Program-made: the position numbers and the translations under genes
Notes under the pieces: model-generated
Told to the model about the DNA's origin: nothing
What the model saw: the letters and a program-made list of their open reading frames with translations, nothing else
Databases searched by the model: none
Shown: positions 17,472 to 30,200 of the stretch, one piece after another
Layout: each line of letters opens with the position of its first letter
How positions within the stretch are numbered: the first letter of the stretch is position 1
Source: Sternotherus odoratus
Lineage: Eukaryota > Chordata > Testudines > Kinosternidae
Reading direction: 5' to 3'
NCBI GenBank assembly: GCA_032164245.1
Contig: JAVMKO010000001.1
Coordinates: 74,645,892 to 74,709,891, forward strand
Length of the DNA: 64,000 nucleotides

Positions 17472-17530
17472 GATACCAGACTAGGTGGCCCACTGGTCTG
17501 ATCCGGTCTAGCATTTGTGTGTTCCTATGT
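17472..17530 (+). repeat. CR1 LINE 3' tail fragment
   Basis: CAGACTAGGTGGCCCACTGG...GTTCCTATGTT matches the CR1 3' end seen again at 42890-42955. The sequence from here to 18156 shows no repeat and probably holds the ERP27 promoter and 5'UTR. Confidence 0.55.
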
Positions 17531-18156
17531 TATGTGGCTAGTCAGTTTTAATGTGGCCTCCATGGCATTTTTAGGTATCTGCTCATCTCCCACAGCAGAG
17601 ACATGGGTCTTTCATGCCGCCCATACAACCAGCTGTCCCAGGGGGGTGGTATATGGTGGGGCCAGACTGTCTGATTGGCCCTGATCAGTGGGAGGAGGAG
17701 ACCTTCTGGGACTTGGTGCACAGAGAAGGGAAATAGCATCCCTGGTTCAAGCAGGGGCAGTCTCATCAGGTTGGGGTGCAGAGTACTGAGGAGCAGTGCC
17801 CAGGGCTGAGAAGAAAGGAAAGGGGCACCTGGAGCTGCTCCCTGGTGCCAGCGTGGGGTACTCTCACCAGCCTGTGCCCCTCCAGAGTGCGCAGCATGGA
17901 AATGTCTCTGTGGGACCAGCAGAGGTTGCTGTTCTCTCCGGATGGTCTCTCAGTGCAGAGGTGTCAGGGACGGATTGTTCGGTAGCAGCCCCGGGACCTG
18001 TGCAGAACAGTGAGGCACTGGGACCGTGTCTTTCCGCCAGACTTTTATCTCCGAAGTTGAAGGTTTCACCAGTGCCAGGTGTTCAGTTCCCACACTGTTG
18101 GGAGAACCACGCCTGACCAAGAAACCACTGACGTGTCACCTTTCCAGGCAGAGCCC

Positions 18157-18274
18157 ATGGCAAGGCGAGGAGACATCAGGACAATGGCCACCTCTGCCTT
18201 GTGGTGTCTCTTTTTTTCCCTCCTCACTTGGGGCTGCCCATCAGGATGTGCTGAGGAGAGCCCTGCTCCCCACG
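18157..18274 (+). CDS. ERP27: ERP27 coding exon 1 (signal peptide)
   Basis: Donor CACG|GTAAGA. Three in-frame ATGs are possible: 18079, 18157 (GAGCCCATGG) and 18184 (ACAATGG). Both 18157 and 18184 have purine at -3 and G at +4. The hydrophobic signal core follows 18184 directly, so 18184 gives the most typical signal peptide; starting at 18157 only adds a basic MARRGDIRT. The 18079 start would bury the signal 45 residues in and is unlikely. Confidence 0.85.
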
Positions 18275-21200
18275 GTAAGAAAGTGACCCTACAGTCAGGC
18301 CAGAAAACGGATGGGGTGGGTGAGAGAAAGCCAAGGCTCTCTAAGGGTGAGAGAGCCACTGGGGTCAGCGTGTGCAGTGCATGAAGGGGTGTGAGCTGCG
18401 AGTCCCCTCACAGGTCTGTCAGTGTCCAGAGGGAGGGGGAAGAGATCTGCCGAGATCAGCATGCACATAGGTAGGAAGGTGGGGTGTGCGTGTGTGTGAT
18501 GATGGAGGGGGGTTCTTAACTCGGGGCTGCTCTCCGTGCCTGATATGATTCTGACATTTCCTCCTCATGCTCTCTCCAGATGTCACTGGAGACGCAAAGA
18601 AACCTGTGCTTTTGGGAGACATTGCAGCCACAACAGCCTTCATCAGTGCTGCGGAGGTGGCCGTCATTGGATTCTTCCAGGTCTGTTCAAATAATCTCTC
18701 AGTTCCCTGGTTATGTTGCTATTGGTTACTTGTATTCCACCAGGGTTGGGGCCCCGTTGTGCTGGGTGCTATACAAACACAGAGTCAACACAGTCCCCAA
18801 CTTGGGGCAGACTATGATTTGCTTACAATCTAAATAGAAAAGATAGACCTGGGCGGACGGGGAGGGGATATAACAAACAAGCAGAGTGATCAGGGAAAAG
18901 GGGTAAACATCCTGTGAACTCCATAGTGGGGGATGGGATAAGGCGGGGACGAGGGGTGAGTTAAGGAGCACAGGAGTAGGAAATGGAAGAAGGGAAATAT
19001 TGAGGTGGAATGGAGGGAAGGATGGCGGGGAGCATAGGTCACAGAATTTAAGGCCAGAAAGGACCTTAAGGATGAATGGAAGGCAGGGGGATCAAGACTG
19101 CTGTGGAGGGACCCTCTTCAGGACCCTCACTGCACTGATGAAATTTAATAAGGACAAGTACTTCACTTAAGAAGAAAATGTCAAATGCACGACTACAAAA
19201 TGAGGACTAACCATCTAGGTGGCAATACTGCTGAGAAGGAGCTGAGGGTTATAGTGGACCACAAAGTGAATATGAGTCATCGATGTGATGCAGCTGCAAA
19301 AAAGGCTAATATGATTCTGGGGTGTATTAACAGGAGTGTTGTATGTATGTAAGACACAGGAGATATCTGTCCCACTCTACTTGACACTAGTGAGACCCAA
19401 GCTGGAGTTCTGTGTACAGTTCTGGGCACCACAATTTCAGAAGGACATGGAAAAATTGGAAAGGAGAGCAACAAAAATGATCAAAGGTTTAGAAAACCTG
19501 ACTTATGAGGAAAGGTTGAAAAAACTGGGCTTGTATAGTTTTGAGAAAAGACGACTGAGTGCCAACCTGATAACAGTCTTCCAATATGTTAAGCGCTTTT
19601 ATAAAGAGGATGGTGATAAATTGTTCTCCATGCCCACAGGCGATAGGACAAGAAGTAAAGGGCTTAATCTGCAGCAAAGGAGATTTAGGTTACCGGTAGA
19701 TACAGTCGGACCCCGCAATACCGCGATGATCGGGATCCAAAAATACCCGATCGTGGTAAATGCGGGGTCGTGGTATGGTGGGGTTGCGCGACATCAAAGT
19801 GCTGCGCGCCGCCGCCATCGGGAGCCCCGCGTGCCCCGCGTTATAAGCGGATTCGCGCTATAGCAGGGCGTGGTATTGCGGGGTTCCACTGTATTAGGAA
19901 ACATTTTCTAACTCTAAGGGCAGTTAAGCTCTGAAATAGGCTTCCAAGGAAGGTCCTGGAGTCCCCATCACTGGCATGTTTAAAAAACAGATGGACAAAC
20001 ACCTGCCAGGTATGATCTAGGTTTATTTGATCCTGCCATAGTGCAGGGGGTTCGACTTGATGATTTTTCGAGGTCCCCTCCAGCCCTACATATCTATGAT
20101 TCTCTTACAGTGAGGGAGGAGACTTAAGCATGCAACCAATCACCAAGAAGGACAATGAGACACCCAGAGTAAGAACAAAAGGAAGTAGAGCCCAATGACA
20201 TCACTGGTGTCTAAGGTTCCAGAGGTGCCTCCTGCCAGCCCCACTGATTTGCTGTTGCTTCCTTGGCTTGTGGCTTTTGCTAGGGAGGGAAACATTGTGC
20301 TCTTCAAACAAGTTTCTTCCCAGGGGCTTCTGTCTCCCCTAGCCCACATGTTCCTCTGGTTGGAGGAGGTGGGGGCTAGAAAGGACTCCCCATGACCGGT
20401 TCATTGGAAAGACTCTCTAATTTCAGAAATAATATAGGCCCATGTAAGAAAAGGTTGTTTCACACACAAGGGCTGTTAAGAGTTAAGGCTGGGTGTGTAA
20501 ATGGAACGGATGATTTCTGTTGTTTGAGTGTCTACCACACAAGCGCTACTTTCTCAGGCTATAGTGTCACAGAATTTTCTTGGGGTCTTCCCTTTCAGCA
20601 CTCGTATTACAAGGGGTGCACACCGGGTGAAAGTGATTCCTGTGCAGAGGGCCAGTGGGAGGCCTAAGCACCATTTACATCCTGGCTCAGCTCTCAGAAT
20701 AGGTCTTAAGTGGGCCCCAGGGCTTGCATTGACCATCTGCACACAGAGGTTAATTTCACCCTGAGAGAGGCTGGGCTTCACTGCACACAGAGACATATTT
20801 CTTCTCTACAAACCCTCCGTCCGGTTTTGAGCATGCAGCTGAACTAGCATCACACAAATGCAGCACACACCCTGCCTTGTCTCAGAACATTATGCTGTCC
20901 TTGGTGAAAAGCGTACTATCACTGCACGTGCCCTGGAGGTGTGAGAAATGTGATGGCCAGAGACCCAAATCAACCCCAATTTTTCACTGGAACCCTCCCA
21001 AGTTCACTCTCAGGGAGGATAGTTCCATGCCTTGTGTCAGCTAGCCATTTCAATATTATATCCAGGGCTTTCCCCAGAGGGGCGCGGGGCCCAGGACAAA
21101 TCAAAGAATAGTTTTTCTTTAAATGAGGAAAGGATTTTTTTTTCTGTTCTCCTCAGACTCCCAAACAGATGAACTAACTTTTCCCAAAATTTTTCTTAAA

Positions 21201-24200
21201 GAAAGAACAGAATCACCTTCAGGCAGAGACCAGGCCTTGAGAAGTTCTGTCCAATCATCAGTGAAATGTATTAGATGTTAAGCTTGCAAAAGAAGGGGTT
21301 GGAATGGAAATGGCTATACAAGCTTAAATATAGGCTATGACTGTCCCTAGTGCTCAGCTGTAAGACGAAGAAACGGAAATTTAATTAATCCAAAATTGCT
21401 AAGAAGTTGCACATTTCCCGGCTTCTTCAAAGTTTGGGTATTTTAACTCATACTTATTGGTCACTTTTTAGTGGACACACATGAAATGTCTATGTTAAGG
21501 GAGACATATAAAGATGTTAAGTATTGCCACCCCCAAGTCTTCAAAAATCATGAGATCTGATTAAAAACCACAAAATTAAAAAAATACATAAGGATTCTTT
21601 TTACCTACCTTGCAGTCTTTGGGCTTTTAGGGTTCACATTTCATGTTTCTTCTCTCCAACCATGAGAGCTAGAAATGTTTTTCTTTTAGAAAGGAAGCTG
21701 AGATTTTCACATGATCACAGGACTCCAGGAGCCGGCATTTTGAGAATAACACCCAATATCGCTAGACTTGTGAAAAAAACTGTGAGAGTTGGCCACACAG
21801 ACTCTGTGATTTGTTTCCCTCCAATGCTTTCAAGCCGTTGTCCGGGAAGCTTGAGGTAGGGAAAGAGGGAGACTTTTTCTACGTCCTGGAAACAAGGGAA
21901 GAAAGGAGCTGATGAGGAAGAAGAGTATGGGATAATGGGGATTAGGTTGCAGGACCTGTTTTTACACTCGTACACACACAGTCACATTGTTGCGCAGGGG
22001 ATAGTGTGTGGGGGTGAATAGAGAATGAACATGAAGGAGAATGATTATGCTGATAACTAAGGGGGAGGAAATGGATGGTGCTAAAGGATCCGACTCCTCA
22101 ACTTTCTCCCAGTGCCCACTCCTCAGACAGATTTTAGATTCAGATACAACACATGTTCAAGCTCTCTGCAGTCCCTTCACCCTCAGCTCTCTCTGATACC
22201 CAACAGTCTCCCTGACCCCCCACTTCCCTTTCCCTGAACCCATCAGCTCACCTGCCCCCCCCCCCCCCTTCAGTACAGGTTCCCTGACTACTCCCCAATT
22301 CCCTGCCCCTGACAGTGACTTCTTAACCCCCAAGCTTTTGCCCTCCCCACAGCTAGAAATAACCAGGCAGGATGTGAGTGGGGTCTGGGAGGTGGATTGG
22401 GAACACAGGTTCTGGTGCGGAGATTTGAGCTGTGCTTGGTTAGGAAGCCCGTCTTTACACTTGGAGGTTAGAGTGGCAGAGTGCTTACACCCGCTCTAGT
22501 CTGAGTGGCCACCAGATGTCACTGCTCGCCCTCCAAATCTCAGCTGCTGCCAAAGCAGCGGTCTGGCCAATGTCAAGAGGAGAAGAAAATCTGGGTGAGT
22601 AATTTCAGCTGCTTCTAATATTATTTTGTCTTTCTTTTCTACCTCTCCACCTTTCCCCCACCCACTCCTGATCTTCTCTTTCTTCTCTCTCCTTTTACCA
22701 TGCCCTTTCTCTCTCTTCTTATCCATCTTTCCTTCCCTCCATGTCTCCATCTTCCTCCTCTTTTTCCCACTCCTTCAGGAATTAGAGAGGCCAGAAGTTT
22801 CAAACTTCCACGTTGTTATCGGAAAAATCCAGGAGGTGCCGTTTGGACTCAGCACCAACCCCGAGGTCCTGTCTCATTATAACATCACGAGCAATACTAT
22901 CTCCATCTTTCGCAGGGTATGTCTGCCTCATGCCTCTGCGCCTTCTGCTCGCATTGCTTAGGATACTGAAAATAGTTCTGTAATGGTGAGATCCAGAACT
23001 GTTCCCCCTTCATCCCTGTCTGGGTATCAGAGAACATGTTCAGGGTGATATGGAGGAAGATTTCTGCCAGCATGGAGAAGGCCAAACCAAAGGAGGAGGG
23101 ACAGGGACTCCTGGAAAACAATTCATTTTTGCATTTTGAGTAAGATCCTAACTGTTCAAGGGGTGAATTAAAACAGTGGGGGGAAAACCTTCAAAACTTA
23201 TTGGGTAGTGTTGAGCCACTTTAGTTCGGGAACAATTTGACTGTAGACACAGCTGAGAGATTTGGGTTTGAATCCCAGCTCCTTCCCTAACTTACTGTGT
23301 GGTACTGGGCGAATCACACATCCCTTTGTGCTGCTGGTTCCCCATCTATAAAGTGGAGATAATAAGAGTTATCTAGCTACCTACCTCACAATGGACTATG
23401 TCTACTCTTGACTATTTCCCACCATTACTAATTCCGGTGCAGTTTCATTGGAGGTAGCAACGGCAGGAGATCCAGTAAGGATAAGGCACCAGCATTTTTA
23501 CTATTGTATTGTCTAGCCCTGGTCAGATCAAGTGTGGTAGATGACATAGTAGTAAAAATGAAATAGTGGCAGTCACTGGTGCCTTCTGTTCCTTACAGCT
23601 CCTGTTTCTACCACTGGTGGAACTCTGCCGGGGTTAGCAGTGGTGGAAAAAATTAGGAGAATAGACTAGTGGAGACAAGACCAGGGATGCCGTGATGATA
23701 AATTAGTGAATGTTTGTGCAATGCTTTGAATGTATAAGTGTATTAGTGTTGTGCCAAGCTGTTGCCTTGATGTCCTATAAATATCTAAGATGGATAGTGT
23801 TATTGTATAAACATTGTTCATGTTCACTAGTAAAGAATGTCCTGATCTGAGGCATCTTTAGAAAGGCCTTGATTCTGGGATTCCTTGCTGTCCCTGTACA
23901 CCAGCTCTGCTAGTATATAGGGGACTCAGGGCTAGCAGATTTTCTCACTCAGGAATGTCTGTGGCATATGAGAGTTCCCTGTGGTGCCCATCTCCTTGAA
24001 GTCCCTGATGTAGGGGCATGACAGCAAAGTGGTGGGGGGAAAGAGCAAGGCATATTTGGGGCAGGCAAGAGAGCGGCCAGAGTATGGTTTGCTCTGGCTA
24101 TTCTGGGCTGCTTTAATGACCATAGAGGGCTCTTTCAGAAGAGCATAAATTAGAGATGCCGCTGGGACTATTCCTGTGCCCAGCTGGCCTCAGAATTCAG

Positions 24201-27200
24201 GAGGTGCAAAGATGGTGTAAGCCATCTTTGTCTTCTCTGCCTCCTCTAATCACTTCCTGAGCTGAGCTCAGGCGCTTTATGGATATTCTAGTTCATGTAA
24301 TGTAGTTAGATCGCTCTCCTTTTTGTGTAAAAGAGAATGAGTGAATCTATATATATAAAAGTCAAATGGTGTATGCGTGCGTGTACGTATGTATGCGTGT
24401 ATGTATGTATGTGCGCTTACTCCTTCCACACCGTTTGAGGTAGAGACTTGAAATTTGGTACAGTTAGAGGTCTTGGGGTCCTAATCAGGGTAAGAGTCGA
24501 AAAAATTTCAAATCTCACCTCTGACGCCCCCCAGGGGTGAAATTATTTAAAGGCCAATCACATCAGCTGGGCAGCTGCTGTTCTCTGTGACATAGTTATG
24601 ATGTCATAATAGCCCCTCCAACGGACCCCTCATTCGCTGAGCTCTCTGCCCCCTCCCCACCTCTGATGGACCCAAGTTGGGTTTGGTCGGAGGGTAAGTG
24701 AGGTAGGGGTGTCGGGTTTGGTCGGGGGGTGAGGTGGGGGTGTCGGGTTTGGTTGGGGGGTAAGTGAGCCGGGAGTGTTGGGTTTGGTCTGGGGGGGTGG
24801 GAAGGTGTCAGGGTGAGTGAGGGGTGAGGGGTGGGTGTTGGGGTTGGTCAGGGGGTGTTGGGTTTGGTGGGGGGGTAAGGTGGGGGTGTTGGGTTTGGTG
24901 GGGATGAGGAGGGGGGTCGGGGTTGGTCGAGGGGTGAGGTGTGGGTGTCGGGTTTGTTTGTGGTGGTAGGTAGGGGTGTCGGGTTTGGTTGGGGGGGAAA
25001 GTGAGGTGGGTGTGTCAGGTTTGGTCTATGGGGGTGAGGTGTGGGTGTTGGTCAGGGGGTGTTGGGGTTGGTAGGGGGGTGACAGGGTGTTGGGTTTGGG
25101 TGGGGGGTGAAAATGTGAGTCGGGGTTGGTCGAGGGGTAAGTGAGGTGGGGGTGTCGGGTTTGGTCGGGGGGGTGAGGTGGAGGTGTCAGGTTTGCTCTC
25201 TGCCCCCTCCCCCCTCCAACGGACCCCGCACTCGCCACCTCCAACGGACCCGAGCAACGCCGGGTATTTTCGCTAGTATCACATAAGATGTAGCAGCAGG
25301 TGGTACAAACTGAAACAACACTTCTCTCTACTATGGGCTCTTAGTCATAACCATTTCCCTTCACGGACATTTAAGGATCTTTTGTTTTTGCAATGTGGGA
25401 GAGATTAAGGATAATTAAGGTGGGAGGATAGAGGAAATTGATAGAGGAAATTGCATGACATTTGAAACAGTTCACATTAAATACAATCTTCCCAATTCGT
25501 GCTTCTTCCACTTTTGCAACTGAAACATCATTTAATGGGGGGTCGGGGGGTCGGGGGGGAAACAGATCGAATCCCCAAGCCCGAATAAATTTTGACTGGC
25601 AATTTGCTTGTAAAATTTCCCCTCACAAAAATAAGTTTAAATTAGTTCCCCCCCCCCCCCCCCGAATAAGTGGGTAGGAGTAGGATCAGATCTTTTCTAA
25701 AAAAAGCAATTGGAACAACAACATGGAATAAAATATGAATTGGCAGAAGGAATGGGAAGACAAGCAGACAAATCAAAAGGACAGCAATTAGTCAAAGACA
25801 TAAAATAATGTTCCTTTATTTGTGCATAGCACGGAAACACCATAAAGGGAACCAAATTTAAACCACAGTGACTGTACTCCTGGGCCAGATCCTCCACTGG
25901 TATAAATTGGTGTTGCTTTGTTGAAGTCAGAAGAGCTCTGCTGATCTTTGCCAGCTGAGGATCTGGCTTCATCAATGGAAAAAGGACATAATTAATCGAG
26001 GTAATTAAATGTTATGAGGGTAGGGTGTGACAGAGCCATTGGGTCTATGTTAAACTGTTAAATACAACACTATTTTAGAGATGCAGGGTTTGCATAATCC
26101 AAGAGTATATCTGAATATGATTTCTCAGGAATGGGAATCAATAGGTTGCAATCCAAAGCCCACAGAAGTAAATGGGAATATTTGCCTGTGGTGCTGATAG
26201 ACTTTGGATCAGCCCCAAGAGCCTGTTTGATTTTATTTGTTCTGGTTTTGCATTCCACTAGTGGGACTCCACTGATTTCAGTGGCATCACCCTTGATTTA
26301 CATCAGTGTAAGTGAGAGAAGAATCATCCCCTATGATTTCAGGAGCAGCTAGTTCAGTGGCTTAAAGGAGCATAGGAACATATTGGATCAAAGACACCGT
26401 GACAGTGACCATGGAATGGAAAAAATGGTTGCATGCCCACACACCTCTGGAAAAGCTAACACACATTTCAAGGGGGAGCAGACATATTTAATAAAATATG
26501 GGACATCTACGTGGACACAAGTTCCATGAGCCTAGCACCACATGTTTGGAAAAGGTTATTAAATCCCAAAGGGCATAGCTGTACTCAACTGTACTGTAGC
26601 TCAACAGCCCAGTCCCCTGATTTAGCCATCTCCTGTAGTGTAAGTGCAAGTGTACTTTGGGGGTTAGCTGTTCTTTGATGTTTTCCCTTTCTCCCTGTTT
26701 ATGGGGAAGAGAGCGGAAGAGACTCTCAATAAATCAGCTTCCAGATAGCGATGAGGGGGAGGAAAGGGGAGATGGGATGGGCTTGTTCCCTAAAGACAAT
26801 CTTTGCAAGGCCTGATTTTCTCTCGGCTGTACTGGAAACATTCCTCTCTTTATTGGAGAGATTTCCTGCTTGCACAATGTTTCCAGGAAATCCACACAGG
26901 CCTGTGCCAGTGTTTATTACTGTTAGAAAGAATGAAATAAGCAGATGAACTTTTTTAAAGAGAGGGCGACAGGGATGGAGGGAGTTGGGTTTGTTTAATG
27001 CTGTCTCCCCAGAAGGCCCAGGAGAGATTGTCAGCTAATCCCCTCTGGCTCCAGTGGAGTTTGAGTTGACAAAACAGGGATGTCTGGCACCCTTAGTGCT
27101 TCCTACTATTCCATGAGTTTGTCCTGTCATGGGGAGATTGAGGAAGAGACTGGGAGAAAGAGCAAGATGGCAGATTTATAGGCCCAATGGTCCCCAAGGG

Positions 27201-30200
27201 AGTCAGGTGATAAAAGGTGTGTGTGTGTTGCATCCACTAGTGTCTATGTGCATTGGAGCATCTGGGAGTGTCGGCCCATGTCTCTGGGCAGGGAAGGGGT
27301 ACTGAATGGAGTCTAGCAGTGACTTAAGGCTTCCTTGCATCATCGTAGGTGGACAAAAAACGTCAAGATTTGGAACTCACCGATGGCAAAGAAATCGATG
27401 CCACCAAGATGAGCCGTTTCATTCGGATCAATGAGCTGCGACTGGTGACAGAGTACAATCCTGTGGTAACTATAGTCCCCATAGTGCCCCCCCCCCCGCC
27501 TTCTCTTAGGTTCTGTCTAGCTGGCTGGTTTTTCATTTTGGGGGATGATAGGATCCTGACTGGCAGCGACTGTGGATGGGCAAAGAGCACAGTGCAGCAA
27601 GGAGCCATGGAGGCGTCTGTGAACACACCTCTACCACTGCCTCTCATTCCCAATGGGTAATGCCCCCTTGTATTCACAGTAACAAAGGGCTCACCAGACT
27701 GAATCAGACCTGTGGGCCCTCTAAACCAGTGTGCTGTCTCCAAAAGTGGACAGTAGCAGCTGCTTCAGAGAAGGCTCAAGAAACCCTGTGGAGGATTTCC
27801 CATAGGGGCAATTTCTTCCTAACCCTGATCTATTAGTAGTTCCCTTTAGTCCTGAAGCATGAAGACTTCTATCCCTTGTCAAACATCCACATCTAATGTG
27901 CTGTGGATATTCTCATTATCCACATAAAGGTCGAGCCCTTTTTTAATCCTACTAATCTCTTGGCCTCAAATGTGTCCTGTGGCGGTGAGTTCTGCCAGCT
28001 AATTATTCATTATTCGAGTCCTGCCTTTCATCTCACAGCTCTGCAGAAGCACGTTGTCCTGACCTACAGCATTATTCCTTTGATTCAATCCTCAGCCCCT
28101 CTTCCTGCCTCCCCCTCTCAAACTAGTTAGCCCACCCATCTCAAGTCTGACTTGGTGCACCCATGTTGTTTCATTCGTTAGGCCACAGCACAGCTCTAGC
28201 TGTGCACCACAGTTCTGACCTGGCGGGCCTCCTGCTGGCCCAGTCCTGGGACCCAACCAGCTCTGCTAATATACCTGCCTTTCTTTAGTTTCATATTTAT
28301 TCAAGGCTCACAAATGTTTAAATAAATTAGTTTATTTTAGGTATATTATAGGCCCCAAACAATATTAGGCCATGTGGGTTAAAGCAAGCCCTGCAGAATT
28401 CCCTGCCTTCCATTCTTTGGACCCTCACAGCTTCCCCCAGACACCTGAACCCTGGCTTGCTGCAACACCTCCTGCTTTCCCAGGCCTGTGCCCTCTCAAT
28501 CAGCCCTTCCAATGCTCCTCAATCTTGACTCACCTCACCTCCCGCTTCTCCAGGCCTGTCCATTCCCACAGGGTCTTCCAGCACTCCTCACTCTTGCCTT
28601 GCAGCCTCCTGCTAGTCCAGTCCTGACCTCTCCCACCCGGCCACATTATGCAGAGGTGTTATGGGGGTGGGTGAAAGTCCACTAGCAGTTAGGCTAAGGT
28701 GAAACTCCTGGTACTTAGGCCCTTCCACACTACCTGAGACGTGGTATTTTTGATGGAAGGCTGTTACAGAAATGCACTCCCTGACCCCGTCCCTATTCGT
28801 CGGCTCACTCTTTCCTCTCCTTCACAGAAATGCTTGTAGGCATTTACACAGGCTGCCTCTGCGGTCTGGAGTGGCACACGGAGAGGCAGCAGGTCAGAGG
28901 CAGTTTGGCCAGACTTCTGTTTGGTTTGAGGGAGCGGCCGCGGCACTTCAGGAAATAGGTGGGGGGAAAGTCAGATGACAATTTGCCCACCAACCGGAGA
29001 CTGTGCAAAAAACACCATTGGTGCCAACCCGGAGTGTCTTCACAGAGGGCCAGTGTGTGCTGCCTGCTTTCCCCCTTCCCTGGGGGGTGGGGGGTGTCCA
29101 ACCCATTTCTTCCTGAAGAGCTGCAGATGGAGACTTAACCCTTTGAGCGCCCACCTCACACATTGCTTAGTCGACAGTTTCTATTTTAAGATGCATCCCC
29201 ACTACTCACAGCTAATATTAAAGAAAGAAAACGAGGTGCTAGAGAAGCCTTCCTGGTTAACTCCATGAACTCCCCCCAAGTTCCTTACTCCCATCCCCTC
29301 CAGATCCCAGTCCCAAATCCTCTGCAACGCCTAATTCCCTGTGATCCCTACTACCCAGGCACCTCAAGAGCTCCCAGTTCCAGATTCTTAATTCTGGGCT
29401 TCAGTGTGCTGTCCCCAGTCTCTGTCTCCCTGCCTCTCCCTGAACATCCTGACTTCCCTCAGTCCCAGGGCTTCCAGTCCCCTGGCTTGGGTGTCCCATG
29501 ACTTGAGGAGCCTTCAGGGACCCAGCTTCAGTTCCTCCAGGGTTTGACTTCAATCTGAGAAGGTGGCCTGGGCTGTGATTTGTAGAGAGAGAATTCAGCC
29601 GTGCCATTGGGATTTAGGACTCCAATAATGCAGCAGATTTACTATTCCTAATCACGATGTCTGTTTGTTGGTGTCACGTTTGTCTTTGGCAGACGGCAGT
29701 AGGTCTGTTCAACAGTACAGTCCGGACTCACCTCCTCCTCTTCACAGACAAGACCTCCCAGGAGCATACAGAGCGAGTGCGCAGGTACCGGGAGACAGCA
29801 GAACTCTTCCAAGGACAGGTGAGGCCAAAAGGAGGGGAGGAGAGGCCATAAGAGAGGATTATGTGAGAGGGAAGAACAGTGACTTCCCCCTGGGGGAAAG
29901 GGTGGGGGGAAAGTCACCCCACATGCCCAGGGAGAACAGAGGCCAGGTGAGTGGGGAAGAGAAGAAGCAAGTGGAGGTAGGTGATAGTCTAAGAGAAAGG
30001 GAGGTGATCGGCTCACTCCCTATGATTCATGATCTAACAGGAAAGGTGCCTCTAAAATCTGCCCTGTGGTTTCAGCTGGATATTGTGCTCCTGGTTGCTT
30101 CTTGTCCTAAATCACCGGTGTGTTTTGTTGTGAGATGACGAACAGCTGCTGCCTTTCATCCCAGCCATGGTTACATTCCATTGGTGTGTCTAGTGATCTC

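Noticed and set aside
18066..18359. Minus-strand frame opposite ERP27 exon 1
   Set aside because: The + strand exon is supported by splice phase and homology; the opposite frame has no recognised protein text.
22496..22750. Lys/Glu-rich minus-strand frame upstream of ERP27 exon 3
   Set aside because: It is the complement of the pyrimidine-rich tract before the acceptor.
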